Shown: positions 9,559-20,735, counted from the first letter of the stretch. The stretch: DNA of 64,000 nt from Agarophyton chilense (GCA_030374765.1 JARGXX010000025.1:372001-436000), one strand, 5' to 3'. Numbers and translations are program-made. Notes: generated from the sequence alone by a model not told the origin.

Positions 9559-10726
9559 TGGCTATTTGTATGATTTGGTTAAGATTCCGGGGACGTTTTG
9601 AAACAGAACGACGCTGATAGGACAGGCTAAAGCCGCCTTCCGTGAGCACGATTCGGGTCCTGGGGTTCAAACCTCTACTTGTGGTGCTTTGACGAACGAA
9701 GCCCTCTAGGGTGAGCGCGAGAATACCAGGGATGTACAAGGGGACGGATATTTCTCTGAGCTCAGTGCTGAACGTGAATTTAGGATTTCGCTCGGTTCCG
9801 ATATGACACTGTGTTTTGTCGAACAGTGGCCATTCGGTATCTTCACAAGAGCTACAAACTGGTATATATCGCACACCCTCCATCTAAAGTTTACATTACT
9901 TACTGCTGCAGCTTAGATGCCTTTCTTCACGAATCTCGACGCATATGTTCATGTTGCCGAGAAACGATGCTCTCCTTCGCTACAGTCCTTTTAGCTTGGA
10001 TCAAAGTAACAAACTTTCACCTGAGATGCTTTAGAGAGGAAGGAAGAGACTGACTTTATCGACATACCAGATGCCATGGTTGAACAGAAGCGAGAGAGAG
10101 ACAAATGTGTCACCGCTTATATCTTCCTGTTTGCGGACTTACAAAATATTTGTGCACCTTCCAAAAGTCGAAAGATCACGAAAGTCGTGAAAGCGCTTTG
10201 AATGAAGCAGTTTGCTCCGCTACCGTCGAAGACAAAGAAAAGAATGAATAGAAGAAGAACTTGTCCTTCTTTCATGTACACTTTTGCACACAATTTCGAA
10301 GCACCAAGAGGCCTTCAAGGATTTTTCTCTCGTGTCTTAAATTGATCTATTCAATGAGGGGCTTGTTATATCGTTCTTCCTATGCGAATAGCTCGGCGCA
10401 CCTGGAAATACTTGTCGCAGTGCACCAAAACCGACGTGACCGGGATCCTTTTTCACCACTGTATCGCATTCAGAACGAATTGTCTCCTCGTCGTGTAAGA
10501 CAAGGCAGAGTTTAGAGGTGGGCTTGTTATTTGGCGATAAACCAAGCCTTTCTTCTACGATTCGCGCTTTACTAAGTTACAGTTGATGAATTTATTGCTC
10601 CTTTCTTTCTGTTTCAGTTGTACTTCTCTGCAATCAACAGTTGAATTCTGTTGTTTCGGTCCCGGTCGGAATATCGCCGTTCAGATTTGGGGAAGATCTT
10701 TATATTAAATGTATTGTACGAGTTTA
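9559..10726. other. Intergenic region before the YR retrotransposon
   Basis: This 1168-base stretch includes the promoter and leader of the membrane-protein gene. The remainder contains only short open frames with no recognisable similarity. It ends where the first 196-base direct repeat of the retrotransposon begins. Confidence 0.4.
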
Positions 10727-10922
10727 CGTGTTGTGTAGACCGCAGGTTTATGCCCATGAAACGGACATGCACTGGATAGCAAGGCCGGCCACGTAGGTGG
10801 TGTGCGCGCTGTGTAAGATTGGATCAGAGATCCGGTGCAGCCTCGCCGCCGTCGCTTGACGCGGTATACAAGTTAGTCTGCAAGTGGCGCCGCGTGTGCT
10901 GCGCCTTTGTTATACCTCTTTC
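10727..10922. repeat. Left direct repeat of the YR retrotransposon
   Basis: 196 bases starting cgtgttgtgtagaccgcagg, repeated 4061 bases downstream with four single-base differences by eye. It contains the palindromic segment ggatcagagatcc. Near-identity of the two copies suggests a fairly recent insertion or maintenance by recombination. Confidence 0.9.
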
Positions 10923-11055
10923 TTTCCGAAGAGAGTCCCCAGAATTCTGGCGGTAGGCACTTTTCTAGTACGGTCAAAAGAACTAGACCAACCGTTGATA
11001 GGTCAACAGATTGTTACTCGCAATTTCTACATTGGATTTGAGTTCGAGTGTTGAA

Positions 11056-11705
11056 ATGGCTAACGAGATTCTCTCGAAAGCCAAGGATGTCGCCAAGGGA
11101 AAATACTCTCTCCTGCTGGTATCAACCCGAAATGGATGCAATCTTACGCAGTTATTGCCAGAAGATGCCGTGACGACAAGGATTTTGGCCTTACAAGGTA
11201 TCCATATGAGCAATATCCAAGTGTTGGAGCGTTCACCGGTGGTTTCTTCGAGCACCGAAAGTGGTCTCTACGTAAGGGAATGAAAAATCCCAAGAGCATG
11301 CGCGCTGTGTTCGAGTATGAAGCAAACTATGTGAACGATGCCGGATATTGGATGGCATTCCACCAAGCAGCCATCTCCTTGCGACAGGAGGCCCTTGACG
11401 AGAAGGAGTCTGATCGAGCCCTGTTGCTAGACGCTTGATCTATCATCTCTGTTAGGTACGGTCTTAGAGTGACTGGTCTCCGTTGTGAATTCTACAAGTT
11501 AGTTCCAAAAGACCCGACCTACGCAAAACTTGTGATGCCTAGTCTAGAGCAACAGAATGATAATCCAGCTTCAGACGAGTTTATTGAGCCCATGGAAAAA
11601 CTCGATACTCACATGTCGACGCAACTGATGAAGGCCGTCGCAACCCTCAATGCCAGCAACGCAACGAAAAGAGCGGGAAGGGGTGGCGGCGCCGCCGACA
11701 ATTAG
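11056..11705 (+). pseudogene. Gag-like region of the YR retrotransposon, broken
   Basis: Open segments lie in two frames. A frame starting at ATG 11056 (MANEILSKAKDVAKGKYS) runs to 11283. A second frame (11136-11438, resuming after a TGA to 11705) encodes aromatic-rich sequence such as RYPYEQYPSVGAFTGGFF and YVNDAGYWMAFHQAAISLR, and ends in a Gly/Arg-rich tail. Position before RT and composition suggest Gag, but no family motif such as a zinc knuckle is visible. The frame change and stop suggest decay. Confidence 0.5.
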
Positions 11706-11755
11706 TCGACATAGACTCAAGGCGCCCGCTTTAGCGCGGAACACAAGACAGTGTC

Positions 11756-13414
11756 GTGGGATGGCGCCGATTGGGTTGCTCAGAATACCTTTGCAGAGCA
11801 ATTCAATTTGGAGTATTCGATCGTCCCTCGATTTCGTTCGAGAATGGGAAGGGATCGGAACTACCGGATATTCCCCAGACAGCAGAGGACAGGGCCTTTG
11901 CGGATGTGGATCTGATGGAAGGCTGTCGTTCTGGAGTGTACAAGGAAATATCTCCAGACCACGCTGCCAGAGCGAAGGAACAGGGTGCCATCATCTCTTC
12001 AGCCTTCGTTGTGTGGCAAGAGGCGGAGAAATGCCGAAAAGAACGCTTTGTAGTGAACCTTTCGAAGAAGTCCAAGCATTGGAAGAAGGGATCAGTCCGG
12101 ATGGAGTCTGTGTCGGCTTTCTCCCTAGAGATCCAAAAAGGAGATCACTTCCTTTCAATAGATATGTACCGTGGCTATCGCCATTTTCGTCTGGCACCGG
12201 AGATGAGAGACTGGTTCATATTTCGCTACAACGGCCGGTACTACCAGTGCGTAGCTTTACCATTCGGATGGGGTCGATCCTCTTTGTGGTTCACGCAGCT
12301 AATGGCGCTCTTCGTCAAGGTGTTGCGCAAGAAAGGATTTCGCGTCCTTGCGTATCTGGACGATTTTCTCATAGCCCCGTCTCGGTACGGGTGTTTGTCT
12401 ACCCAGCGACACTGCGAGGTTGCTGTGAAGCAATGAGAAGCCCTCCTTGCAAAATTAGGTTTTCGAAGACATCCGAAGAAGGGTTCTTGGTGCAGAACTA
12501 CCGACATAGGACACCTTTGAATTCGCATCGACACCGTATTGATGAGGTTCTTCATCGCTCCGAGGAAGATTTTCAAGGTCCAAGACTTAGCCCGCAAGTT
12601 GCTCAAGCAGGTGACGTTTGGGAAGCGTTGGGTCAGCAGGAAAAATCTGGCCCACTTCTGTGGCGTAGCAGTTTCCCTTTCGCTTTCCATGCCGTGGGCT
12701 CGCTTTTACACTCGATCGTTGTATTGGGACATGTCCGCGGAAAGGCCACGCGATGGGCGAGGGCGGGTTCGCCTTTCTCACCAAAGTGTAAGAGACTTGA
12801 GAACGTGGAGAGAGCTCAGTGCTCGGGAGCTTTCCGGTCGGCCAATAGTCCCACCGCCTCCCACAGCTTCTGTTCATCCGGATGCAGCCGACGTTGGATA
12901 TGGCGGCACCCTCAACTTCAGCCAATTGACAGCTGGAGTAGATGGACAGTGGTGCGCTCAAGGCATCTGGAGTTGGAAAGACCGCGCGCAATCCATCACT
13001 TATCGCGAATTGAAGGCAATCTGCATGCTACTTTGCGGGCCGCTCGGATCACAGATTATAAAGAAGGAGCATTGCAACTTGCTTTTGCATATCGACAATC
13101 AAGCCGTCGTACGCATTACAAATTCTTTGGTATCTGCGAGTCGCCCAATCATGAGAGAGCTTCGACGGCTGAAGATTGTCTTAGACCATTTGGGACTGCA
13201 GATCAAATCGGAATGGATACCCTCCGTCGCCAACAAGTTTGCCGACGCGCTTTCGCGACGCTTCTTCCGAGGAGACTTGCAGATCAGGAGGCGGCTAAGG
13301 CGTTCAGCCATGGCTGGAATGAGTGCCCCGCAGGACGCGTTTCCATACCGCCCGGTGGGAGAGAATCCACGGTTCGCACGCCGGCAAGCATACGCCGAGC
13401 TGTCATCAACATGA
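11756..13414 (+). pseudogene. Reverse transcriptase and RNase H of the YR retrotransposon
   Basis: One frame carries a DIRS-type RT: FLSIDMYRGYRHFRLAPE, then ALPFGWGRSSLWFT, then the catalytic box AYLDDFLIAPS near 12350-12380. RNase H follows, with VHPDAADVGYGG, ITYRELKAICMLL, LLLHIDNQAVVRITNS and IPSVANKFADALSRR supplying the D-E-D-D acidic residues. Two in-frame TGA codons (12434-12436 and 12518-12520) interrupt the stretch between RT and RNase H, so the copy is probably dead for reverse transcription unless they are read through. The frame ends in a TGA at 13412-13414 that overlaps the recombinase ATG by two bases. No methyltransferase domain of the DIRS1 kind is seen. Confidence 0.85.
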
Positions 13415-14730
13415 GACAAAGCTCAGGTTCGCCTACTGTGCCCGCCGGTAGACCTGATCACGGCAACGCTCCACAAGCTCGATCGGACGAAAGCCCCGGC
13501 CATCCTTCTCATTCCCGATTTGCCCCGCCAGCCATGGCACAGCACAGCACTAGGAATGGCGAACAGGGTGGAGGAACTTCCCGGACGACCAGAGGATATG
13601 TGGGTCGGATATCGCAAAATGAACCCAAAGTGGCGTCTTCTAATGTTGGAGATCAACCTAGAGTGATGGGAAGGTCTTTGCAACGATTGGTTATGGCAGA
13701 TGCAGCCTTGGAGCGCATGGGGACGATCTGCCCCACACCAGGTATTCTGCGCTCTACGGCTTTGCTAGCAGACTTTGCTTGGAGCGGACGAACCGACTCG
13801 ACTTGCAATTCGCAGTGGCGCGCATGGGTTGAATTTTGCGCTTCCGAGCATAGACCCGTACTTACAGCCACAGAGTCTCATTTCATCGCATTTGTAGGAT
13901 GGCTGACCGCCGAACGTGAGGCCGGGCGCAGATCGGTGAGCAGTTCCTCGCTTCCGCATTATTTCAGTGCAGTTCGGCAGATGCAAGTGGTGCTCACAGG
14001 AGACGTCGTTCCGCAGTTTCCGTTCTTATATCACGTGATACGTGCTTATAAGCGGTGGGAAGAAGCAAACTACCCACAACCGGAGGTGCATTGTGGAATT
14101 TCAGCAACGGTCATCCAATCGATATGGGATCTTGGCATGTCTACTTCTCAACCATCGGTACTTCGACATGCTTCATTGGTGCTATTTTCTTATTGTCACA
14201 ATGGATTGCGAGAGAGTTCGGTTACATCCCTGAAGGCAGGAAGCGTCGACCTTTTCCCTGACAGCATCACCGCCCGATTGTCTGTTGTGAAAGGTCCGCC
14301 GGCAAGCCAAGTTCCACTAGTGAGATACAGTCGCTTGTCTTCGCAACATCCATCCCCAGTTGATTTTTGGCATCGGTGGTCGCACACTCGCGGAAGGCAT
14401 GCATGCTTCTTCGCACTAGATGGAGAGCGAGACCCACTACCAGCTGGAGCACTCTCAGCAGCGCTACAGAGATGTTTGCAGTCACTACAAGTTACTGCCC
14501 TGCTGGGTGGCAAGTACAGTTGGCATTCACATCGGATCGGAGCGCACACGGAACAGGCGTTGTTAGGATTTCCGCTCGAGGTACGCCTATCACGCTTTAG
14601 TTGGGGCCCACGTAGTGCCGAATTGGCGTCGACGTACTTTGACCGTACGATAAAGCTATCGACCGCATCGTTCTGGGTGTTCGGGCACCCGTTTAGGAAT
14701 ATGGCACCCGTTTCCCCCGCTGTTGTCTGA
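13411..14730 (+). CDS. Tyrosine recombinase of the YR retrotransposon
   Basis: A 439-residue intact frame. The N-terminal about 90 residues are Ser/Pro/Gly-rich; a SAM-like DNA-binding region follows (about 95-225, including TDSTCNSQWRAWVEFC). The catalytic domain carries Arg267 in YCHNGLRESSV, the H-x-x-R box at 372-375 in SWHSHRIGAHT, and the nucleophile Tyr409 in ASTYFDRT, which is the R-H-R-Y set of lambda-type recombinases as used by DIRS, Ngaro and PAT elements. It would insert the circular cDNA without a target duplication. The start is assigned at ATG 13411, overlapping the RT/RNase H stop as ATGA. The same frame stays open upstream to 11650, so a longer product cannot be excluded. 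Confidence 0.85.
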   Translation: MRQSSGSPTVPAGRPDHGNAPQARSDESPGHPSHSRFAPPAMAQHSTRNGEQGGGTSRTTRGYVGRISQNEPKVASSNVGDQPRVMGRSLQRLVMADAALERMGTICPTPGILRSTALLADFAWSGRTDSTCNSQWRAWVEFCASEHRPVLTATESHFIAFVGWLTAEREAGRRSVSSSSLPHYFSAVRQMQVVLTGDVVPQFPFLYHVIRAYKRWEEANYPQPEVHCGISATVIQSIWDLGMSTSQPSVLRHASLVLFSYCHNGLRESSVTSLKAGSVDLFPDSITARLSVVKGPPASQVPLVRYSRLSSQHPSPVDFWHRWSHTRGRHACFFALDGERDPLPAGALSAALQRCLQSLQVTALLGGKYSWHSHRIGAHTEQALLGFPLEVRLSRFSWGPRSAELASTYFDRTIKLSTASFWVFGHPFRNMAPVSPAVV

Positions 14731-14787
14731 CGCGGCCGTCGCTGAGCTTCGGTCGCGGCACTATCGTGCCGTTCGTTTGGGTTGTTT

Positions 14788-14983
14788 CGTGTTGTGTAGA
14801 CCGCAGGTTTATGCCCATGAAACGGACATGCACTGGATAGCAAGGCCGGCCACGTAGGTGGTGTGCGCGCTGCGTAAGATTGGATCAGAGATCCGGTGCA
14901 GCCTCGCCGCCGTCGCTTGACGCGGTATACAAGTTAGTCGGCAAGTGGCGCCGCGTGTGCTGCGCCTTTCTTATGCCTCTTTC
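14788..14983. repeat. Right direct repeat of the YR retrotransposon
   Basis: Second copy of the 196-base end repeat, 57 bases after the recombinase stop codon. A run of four CCCG units (14983-14998) follows immediately and may mark the insertion junction. Confidence 0.88.
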
Positions 14984-14984
14984 C

Positions 14985-16610
14985 CGCCCGCCCGCCCGTG
15001 GGTTGAACATGTTTCTTCTATGACAGTGGGTTGTCGTTTCATGACACGCGGATTAAATTACCTCTATCGAACGGATTTAAAAAGGGAGGCAAAAGAGTGC
15101 CGGGAAATACCCCGGACAGTGAGTGGGCGGTAATAAGGTACAAGCCCTGGTCGCCCAAGAAGCAGCACTCAGCTTTGGGGAGACCAATTCCATTCCTCTA
15201 CCATCAGTTGCAAGCCACTGGACCCTAAGCGCAACCCGACAATGGGACAGTGAGCATTTTTACGACCTAAGCCGATGGTCTGTGTGATGGCACGAGGTCG
15301 CGGGTTGCATTTATATGGGACGATTGTTAGCTGGTTCCGATTTCGATTCTTGCAGGGTCGTAGAATATTCCACTTGTAGAACCGTCCTGTGACGTATTCC
15401 AGCACTCTGTAAGGAGGTGGCTAGGAGAAAGGGCGTAGACCGCATGTTAAGGAAACGTTTCATCCCTGACCACAGCGGGCAGTACGAGCGGCCAGTCGTT
15501 GACATTACAGGGCTTGAAAGTCGTTGTATCATGAAAGAATGAATTACACAAGAATCGGGGTTTAAAGTGGGTTTAAGGCTACTATGGCCCTGAAGCCATA
15601 GTTGTAAAGAGTTCGGGAGTTCTTTTTCTGAGGTCATCATCAGAATGTGGGGTGATTCTTTTCCCATCAGAGACAATATCTTCGTACCAGAGAGGGATTC
15701 GTGCTTCGATAAGCCCAATGGTGCTTTGAGCATAATAGACATTTAAGACGGGATGATGATTGCCTTTCGATGACATCCTCTGTTTATGAATTCTTACACA
15801 GTTTATCAACAAGTATGAAATGAACATAAGGTGATGATAAAGAGTTTAGTAGAGCTTTTTATTAGTTCAGTATAAATTTTGCACGGTTGCTCACATTTGA
15901 AATCATAGGAGTACTCCTCTTGCCGATCGCCGGCTGGCAATGTGGTATCGCTCGTCTCGTTAAGAGACACTCCGGATGAAGATGCTGAAGTTACAGCCGT
16001 CAAAGTGTTACGACCCATGGCGGGATATTCATACGATGGACACCAGAGTACTACGTTGGCAATGTAAAAGCGTTGACTGATATATTCCCCTTACTTGACT
16101 CTCTTGGGAAGAGAAGGTGCTTCGAGAAATGAATTATGATAACCAAGCCACTCTTCTAGACAATCGAGCTCAAACTGCCTTATTTGGTATTCGTCGCCAA
16201 TACCTGTTAAAACATTCATTACTTCCTGGTATTGCTACATTCGGAGATGAACAGTAGAACACAGCATACTGCCCGCAGAAACATCTATTGAGGCAAGCCA
16301 CGCGACTGTTCTCACAGATCTGACAGCTGCAGTTCTTGCATGTCCCAAACAGCTGCTGAGTTAAACCTGTTGCCTAGTATCTGTACATTTTCATTTGGTT
16401 GTTCGTACATTCGCCATACCCTGGACTGAGATGTGAGACGTACTTCCAATGCTTGCTGTGACATGCCTCTGTTGTAGCTTCCCTAGATGGATAAACATAA
16501 TCACTGTACTCCGTATTTCCATCGGTACGAACTTAACGATATCTACACTCCAAGGAGTAGAAAGCATCCACAAATGAGAACCATGTAACGAAGACCGCAG
16601 ACAGTACATG
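14985..16610. other. Unassigned spacer, probably old decayed DNA
   Basis: I find no intact gene in this 1.6-kb stretch. On the minus strand, parts of 15311-15827 read as protein-like sequence in shifted frames (for example QSTIGLIEARIPLWYEDIV followed by a TPHSDDDLRKRTPELFTT segment), suggesting an eroded gene, but I cannot assign a family. A 70-codon minus-strand frame at 15806-16018 is also unrecognised. Confidence 0.35.
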
Positions 16611-18226
16611 AAGCCTGTTTCAAAAACACATCCCTCGCCCATAATTTGCGAAAATTGACGTTATGGCCACAGTAAAGCTCTCGTAATCAGTGTGACAAAA
16701 AATTTGAAGTAAAAATACTGTTTCAAAAAAATAATCTTTATTGCATCATATTTACTCTAACGCGAGTTCAGTAGTTTTTCTTAGCTCCTTTAGCCTGTTA
16801 AATGCTTATACAGCACTTTGGCATTGATTCTATAAAAGGATTGATATCATTACAGCCAGTCTTTTCCCAGATGTCTGTGATACAATTTTTCAAAATCAAA
16901 CACAGTATCAAATTGCATTTTATGACTATAAACCATTCGGGCCCCATGTCATAAACGACATATTTAAAAAATTAAACCACTATTTCAAATAATTAGACTT
17001 CTGCACAGGTGCATTATCCTACTGACAAATGCATTCTGTTTTTTTACATATTGTTAGGAATTCAGATGATTTTTAGTCAATTATGTTATGCATTTATGTT
17101 ATGATTTAGTTATACTATGCTGTAAGTATGTTATTTGAGTTTCAGTGCTTTGGCGGTCCAGTCCCATAATCCATTTTGACCCTCATCGTCATTTCAAGGA
17201 CCATTGTCATCTCACACGTCACAATGACTTTATAGATGACATTCTTGTCACAATCAACAAAGCTGTCACTGTCAGCATCATCGAGCAAGTGACAACGAGG
17301 CATTGGACACGCATGCACGATTGAACCTCGTGGAAGCAACCATGTTTCACACGGCACCCAATTAGAATGGTACATTAGAAGACACTCTTTATGACCTCTT
17401 CTTCGAAGGTTCAATAGTCTATATAAACCCTGGTCGACCGGCCGACTCTCACCTCGGCCGTCACGATCATTCACCTTTTCAACCACTGACCAGTGTTCTA
17501 ACACATATAGAACTCCAACATACTTTTCAAACCCCAAAGCATTTTCGAAGAAATCGATATTACTAGCTTTTTGTATATTTTACTTCCTAAAACATAACGT
17601 ATTTTGATCTCAAATGACTCGAAAAAAAAATTGCTTCTTCTGTTTTTGGGGGTCATTTCAATAAAATTTATATCAGTCTGAACCATCGAGGTTCAACTTT
17701 TTTCCTTCCGAAAAAATAGCATTATTCCATTCATTGTTACAGTAGGTTTTTTTAGTACACCATTTCACACGGATTTTATTGTGATGGTCTTTTAAAAGAA
17801 GGGTTTTCTCATTTTTTTGTACTTGAACAAATTTTTGGCGATTAACATTCCGCTATATAGTAGATCTTGATATATGTAAATTAGTTTTTTTGACATTTTT
17901 TCTGCAAGCTGAATTGTCACCGGACATTACTCGCTTAGTTACACGCTTAATGGCTGGGAAAAGTGACGTTAGACGGCCGTTGGAACGCTTTCTGCTGAAT
18001 TTTGTAGACTTTTGATGAAGTTGCTGATTGTTTTAGGTCTGCGCCTGCGTTTTCGGGAAATATCTGCTGGTTTCATACCTTAACCTACTAATTGCATGAT
18101 TGTAAGCTGTTCAAAGCGTGTCTGTCGCACGCCACGAGCCAAAGTTGAGCTATTGATTGTATAAAGGATATTCTTTTGATATAATGTCGCAGTTATTGTC
18201 CAAGGATGTATTCTTGAAACGCAATG
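16611..18226 (-). mobile_element. Tc1/mariner-type element, copy 1, internally rearranged
   Basis: The ends match the second copy at 52779-54078: a left end reading aagcctgtttcaaaaacaca and a right end of ttcttgaaacgca type, with a TA on the right edge and TG, perhaps a mutated TA, on the left. Long stretches align with the other copy (for example 16613-16910 and 17659-18190). The middle differs. The part that encodes the third catalytic residue in copy 2 is deleted here, and about 610 bases of unrelated sequence (about 17040-17650) replace roughly 190 bases. Only fragments of transposase are left, including a degraded helix-turn-helix near 17930-18150. It is non-autonomous. Confidence 0.75.
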
Positions 18227-18486
18227 TACTGTGTAATCCGCGAAACAAGAATAAAAACAACAACGCCAAGCTAGTGTTTCGCCAGATACAAATGCTGTAT
18301 CACTACGGAATACTAGCCCTCTTACGGGCTTAATTTGGCAAAGGGCTTAATTTGGCGAGGCCAAATTTAGAGGAGGATGTAGATATTACTTCAGTAAAAA
18401 CTCGATATGAGCCCAATTTTGTGTCATTACACCTCCTTTCTACCTCCTGAAGAGAAAAAAAGCCAGCGGACACGCCATCAACCACA

Positions 18487-19680
18487 ATGCCTCCCTCCGT
18501 AAGACAGCAAACAGCAAAACTTGAAGCTGAACAGAATACAAGAGAGTACCTTGACAAAAGACGAAAACAGGCTGCTGAGCTTCTCAAAGACCAAAATTCC
18601 TTTGCGAATGTTGCCGCTGCAACATCTTTTAGCGAAAAGAACATTTCGAGAATCATGAATGCTGTAAAAACAGACAACAAACAGGATTTAAAAAGATTTA
18701 TTTGTACATCGAAACACTACGCCAGACACAAGAATGTTCTAATTTTTCAAGTCAAACGTGCCAATTCTCGTCGGAACAAGTTTTCACGATCGAAGATCGT
18801 GAAAAAAAGTCCTGAATGGCGCAGGTGTTTCAACACGGCCGGAAAAGTTACGAAAACTGTCTCTCATTACCATATGCTCTACTTTTGTTTTGCTGGCACA
18901 ATCGAAGTCTGACAAACAGAAAAACGGAAAATACTGTTACCAAGCGCATCAACGCTTAAAATAAAGAACACTCGATTACTCTATCTGATTTTATCGAAAA
19001 AGTGAAGCGCAAGATGCCAGCAATTTTTTAAGACCCTCGAAAATGCTGTATTTTAGATGAGAAAGCCATTTTCGCTACGTTCTGGAGGATATATTGGGAT
19101 TTTAACGCTGCTAATCGTATGTACGGCGGTATAAGATCCAAAATAAAAGACATTGGCAAACACTTAACATGTGTGCTTCTGAATTTAGCTGGCGGAATGA
19201 TTGCGCCAACGTTTTTGATTGTGCAAGACAAGAAGACGTTGCCAATCTGAGTCAATAACAATCCAAGTCACATAACCACAAAACTTCCAGACGAGTACAA
19301 ATGACTTTGAAATGAAAACCGGCTTCCAGAAATTACAACTATGCGCTGCAGTGCAAAAGGATCAATTACCAAAGATCTTTTGCCAAATGTCGTCGATCAT
19401 TATAATAAAGTCGTTCGCAAGTTTGTTCCACAATACGAGAACACACTGCTTCAAGTCGATGGACGTAGCTTCTGGAAGGGAACGGAGTAGATTGAAGACG
19501 CCAAAATAAAAACATTGCAGTGCTGCAGCTTCCAGCAAACACATCGCATATAGTACAGCTATGTGACAATCGTATTAACAGGGTGTTCAAGGAAATTGTG
19601 AACAACGCACTAGATTTCTTTCTGTATACAAGAGCATACATCAATGTGAACATTACCGTTAAATAGAAGTTGTCTTCATG
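18487..19680 (+). pseudogene. Decayed pogo/CENP-B-like (DDE_1) transposase
   Basis: It opens at ATG 18487 with 141 codons containing a Psq/CENP-B-like helix-turn-helix region (residues about 30-65, NSFANVAAATSFSEKNISRI). After stops and shifts the catalytic part is still readable: an ILDEKAIF-like strand near 19047-19075, LTCVLLNLAGGMIAPTFLI (about 19165-19222), KVVRKFVPQYENTLLQVDGRSF (as two pieces, about 19406-19475) and LPANTSHIVQLCDNR followed by VFKEIV (about 19529-19600). That last block is the L-P-x-x-T-S-H motif of DDE_1 transposases of the pogo/Tigger/CENP-B group. At least three stops plus frame changes make it a pseudogene. Terminal inverted repeats were not found. Confidence 0.7.
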
Positions 19681-20634
19681 TGCAGTCCGGTCTTTGAATG
19701 CCTCTCATGCTGTAAATAGTCTGTTCAATTGTGAATTGTGGCCATCAAATCCGGAGAAGATGATGATCATTTCAAAAGAGAACTCGCACTAAGCAAAGAA
19801 AACGGTAGTTGAATCATTTAAGTGGTAGAAGCACTCGTTTGTGTGATACTTCTATTCGTGCGAAGGTTGCCAAAGATTCAATAGAAGTTGAGAAATACAT
19901 CAGAATGTCTTCGTCAGATCAATAATATACAACAGAAAGATTCTACTTCCAAATTTGTCATCTGGGAACCGCATACCGTCATTACTCTAACTAAACCAAA
20001 TATTTCATCCAATTCTGGAAGTGCGCCTGCATTGTGGTTGACAAAATGTACCCCACAACCGAACGGTGATAACTAGGTAACGAGTGTTTGAACTATTGAA
20101 AACGTTGCTGATAAAGAGTGAGTTAATAATTTGGAGCAGAATGTCGTTGAGAAAAGAACTGTAGATGAAAACGTACCGTTGGTGTTGAAAGATATGCCTA
20201 TAACAAGATGGCCAACGGCAAGATAAAAGTCTCAATTGACTAGCAGCAATTGCGGCTTTCAGAAAAAGCCAGCTGCTGCTCTTCTTTCCATGCACCACTA
20301 CCGAAAGTACAACTTCTTTGGATAGTTAAGTCAACGTTAACATAGTATTACACAGTCATTGCGCGAAATAATTTTAAATACATGAAATAAAAATGTATCT
20401 AGCTCGCTAAAAGGGTGCCAGTTAAAAAATACCGTGTTTGTATAAATGAGTTTTTGGAGGGATGACTTGAAAACATTCCGAACTCATCTACCGAAAAAGT
20501 TCCGTATTTTATCATAACAAATTGACAGAAGATCCGCCGCTTTCAGCGTTTGAACAAGGACAAATGACCACTCCGCACCACAAACTTTTTCCTTTGTCCA
20601 TAAGAAAGAGAAAAAACTACTCCGAACGGTCTAA
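19681..20634. other. AT-rich spacer, no gene supported
   Basis: About 950 bases between the pogo-like remnant and the Ty3 element. It may include the 3' part of the pogo-like transposon. No reading frame has a recognisable signature. Confidence 0.35.
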
Positions 20635-20714
20635 TGGAGCGGATCTTAGGACCTGTTCTACCACGCTACCGCCGGTCGAGACCCATACGCTGACCCAACA
20701 GTCATTGCGTTACA
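20635..20714 (+). repeat. Truncated 5' LTR of Ty3 element 1
   Basis: About 80 bases match the end of the 3' LTR (29430-29509), including the segments cggtcgagaccc and agtcattgcgttaca, with scattered differences. Upstream sequence does not match the rest of the 446-base LTR, so most of the 5' LTR is missing or unrecognisably diverged. Confidence 0.75.
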
Positions 20715-20717
20715 TTT

Positions 20718-20735
20718 TGGTCTCCCGAATTAGAA
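20718..20735 (+). other. Primer-binding site of Ty3 element 1
   Basis: TGGTCTCCCGAATTAGAA begins three bases after the LTR end. A leading TGG complements a tRNA CCA tail. Element 2 has TGGTCTCCCGA at the same spacing, implying the same tRNA acceptor stem; I cannot say which tRNA. Confidence 0.6.

Larger units (their letters stand above)
10727..14984 (+). mobile_element. Tyrosine-recombinase retrotransposon (DIRS/Ngaro/PAT-like)
   Basis: A 4.26-kb element bounded by 196-base direct repeats. It has a degraded gag-like frame, an RT plus RNase H frame and a tyrosine recombinase in place of an integrase. That gene set defines the DIRS order of retrotransposons, which integrate through a circular intermediate. 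Direct rather than inverted end repeats point to the Ngaro/PAT side of the order. I could not find the second, internal pair of a split-direct-repeat layout, nor the inverted repeats of DIRS proper, so the subgroup is open. The RT frame has two stops, while the recombinase frame is intact. Confidence 0.85.

Noticed and set aside
9536-9883. 115-codon minus-strand frame upstream of the membrane-protein gene
   Set aside because: It overlaps that gene's start in another frame, and its composition looks random; at most a leader frame.
11803-12690. Minus-strand open frames inside the YR retrotransposon
   Set aside because: They mirror the RT/RNase H coding region and contain no motifs.
17142-17537. 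131-codon minus-strand frame with a chromodomain-like CETW segment
   Set aside because: There is no ATG and the resemblance is a few residues only; not enough to call a chromodomain.
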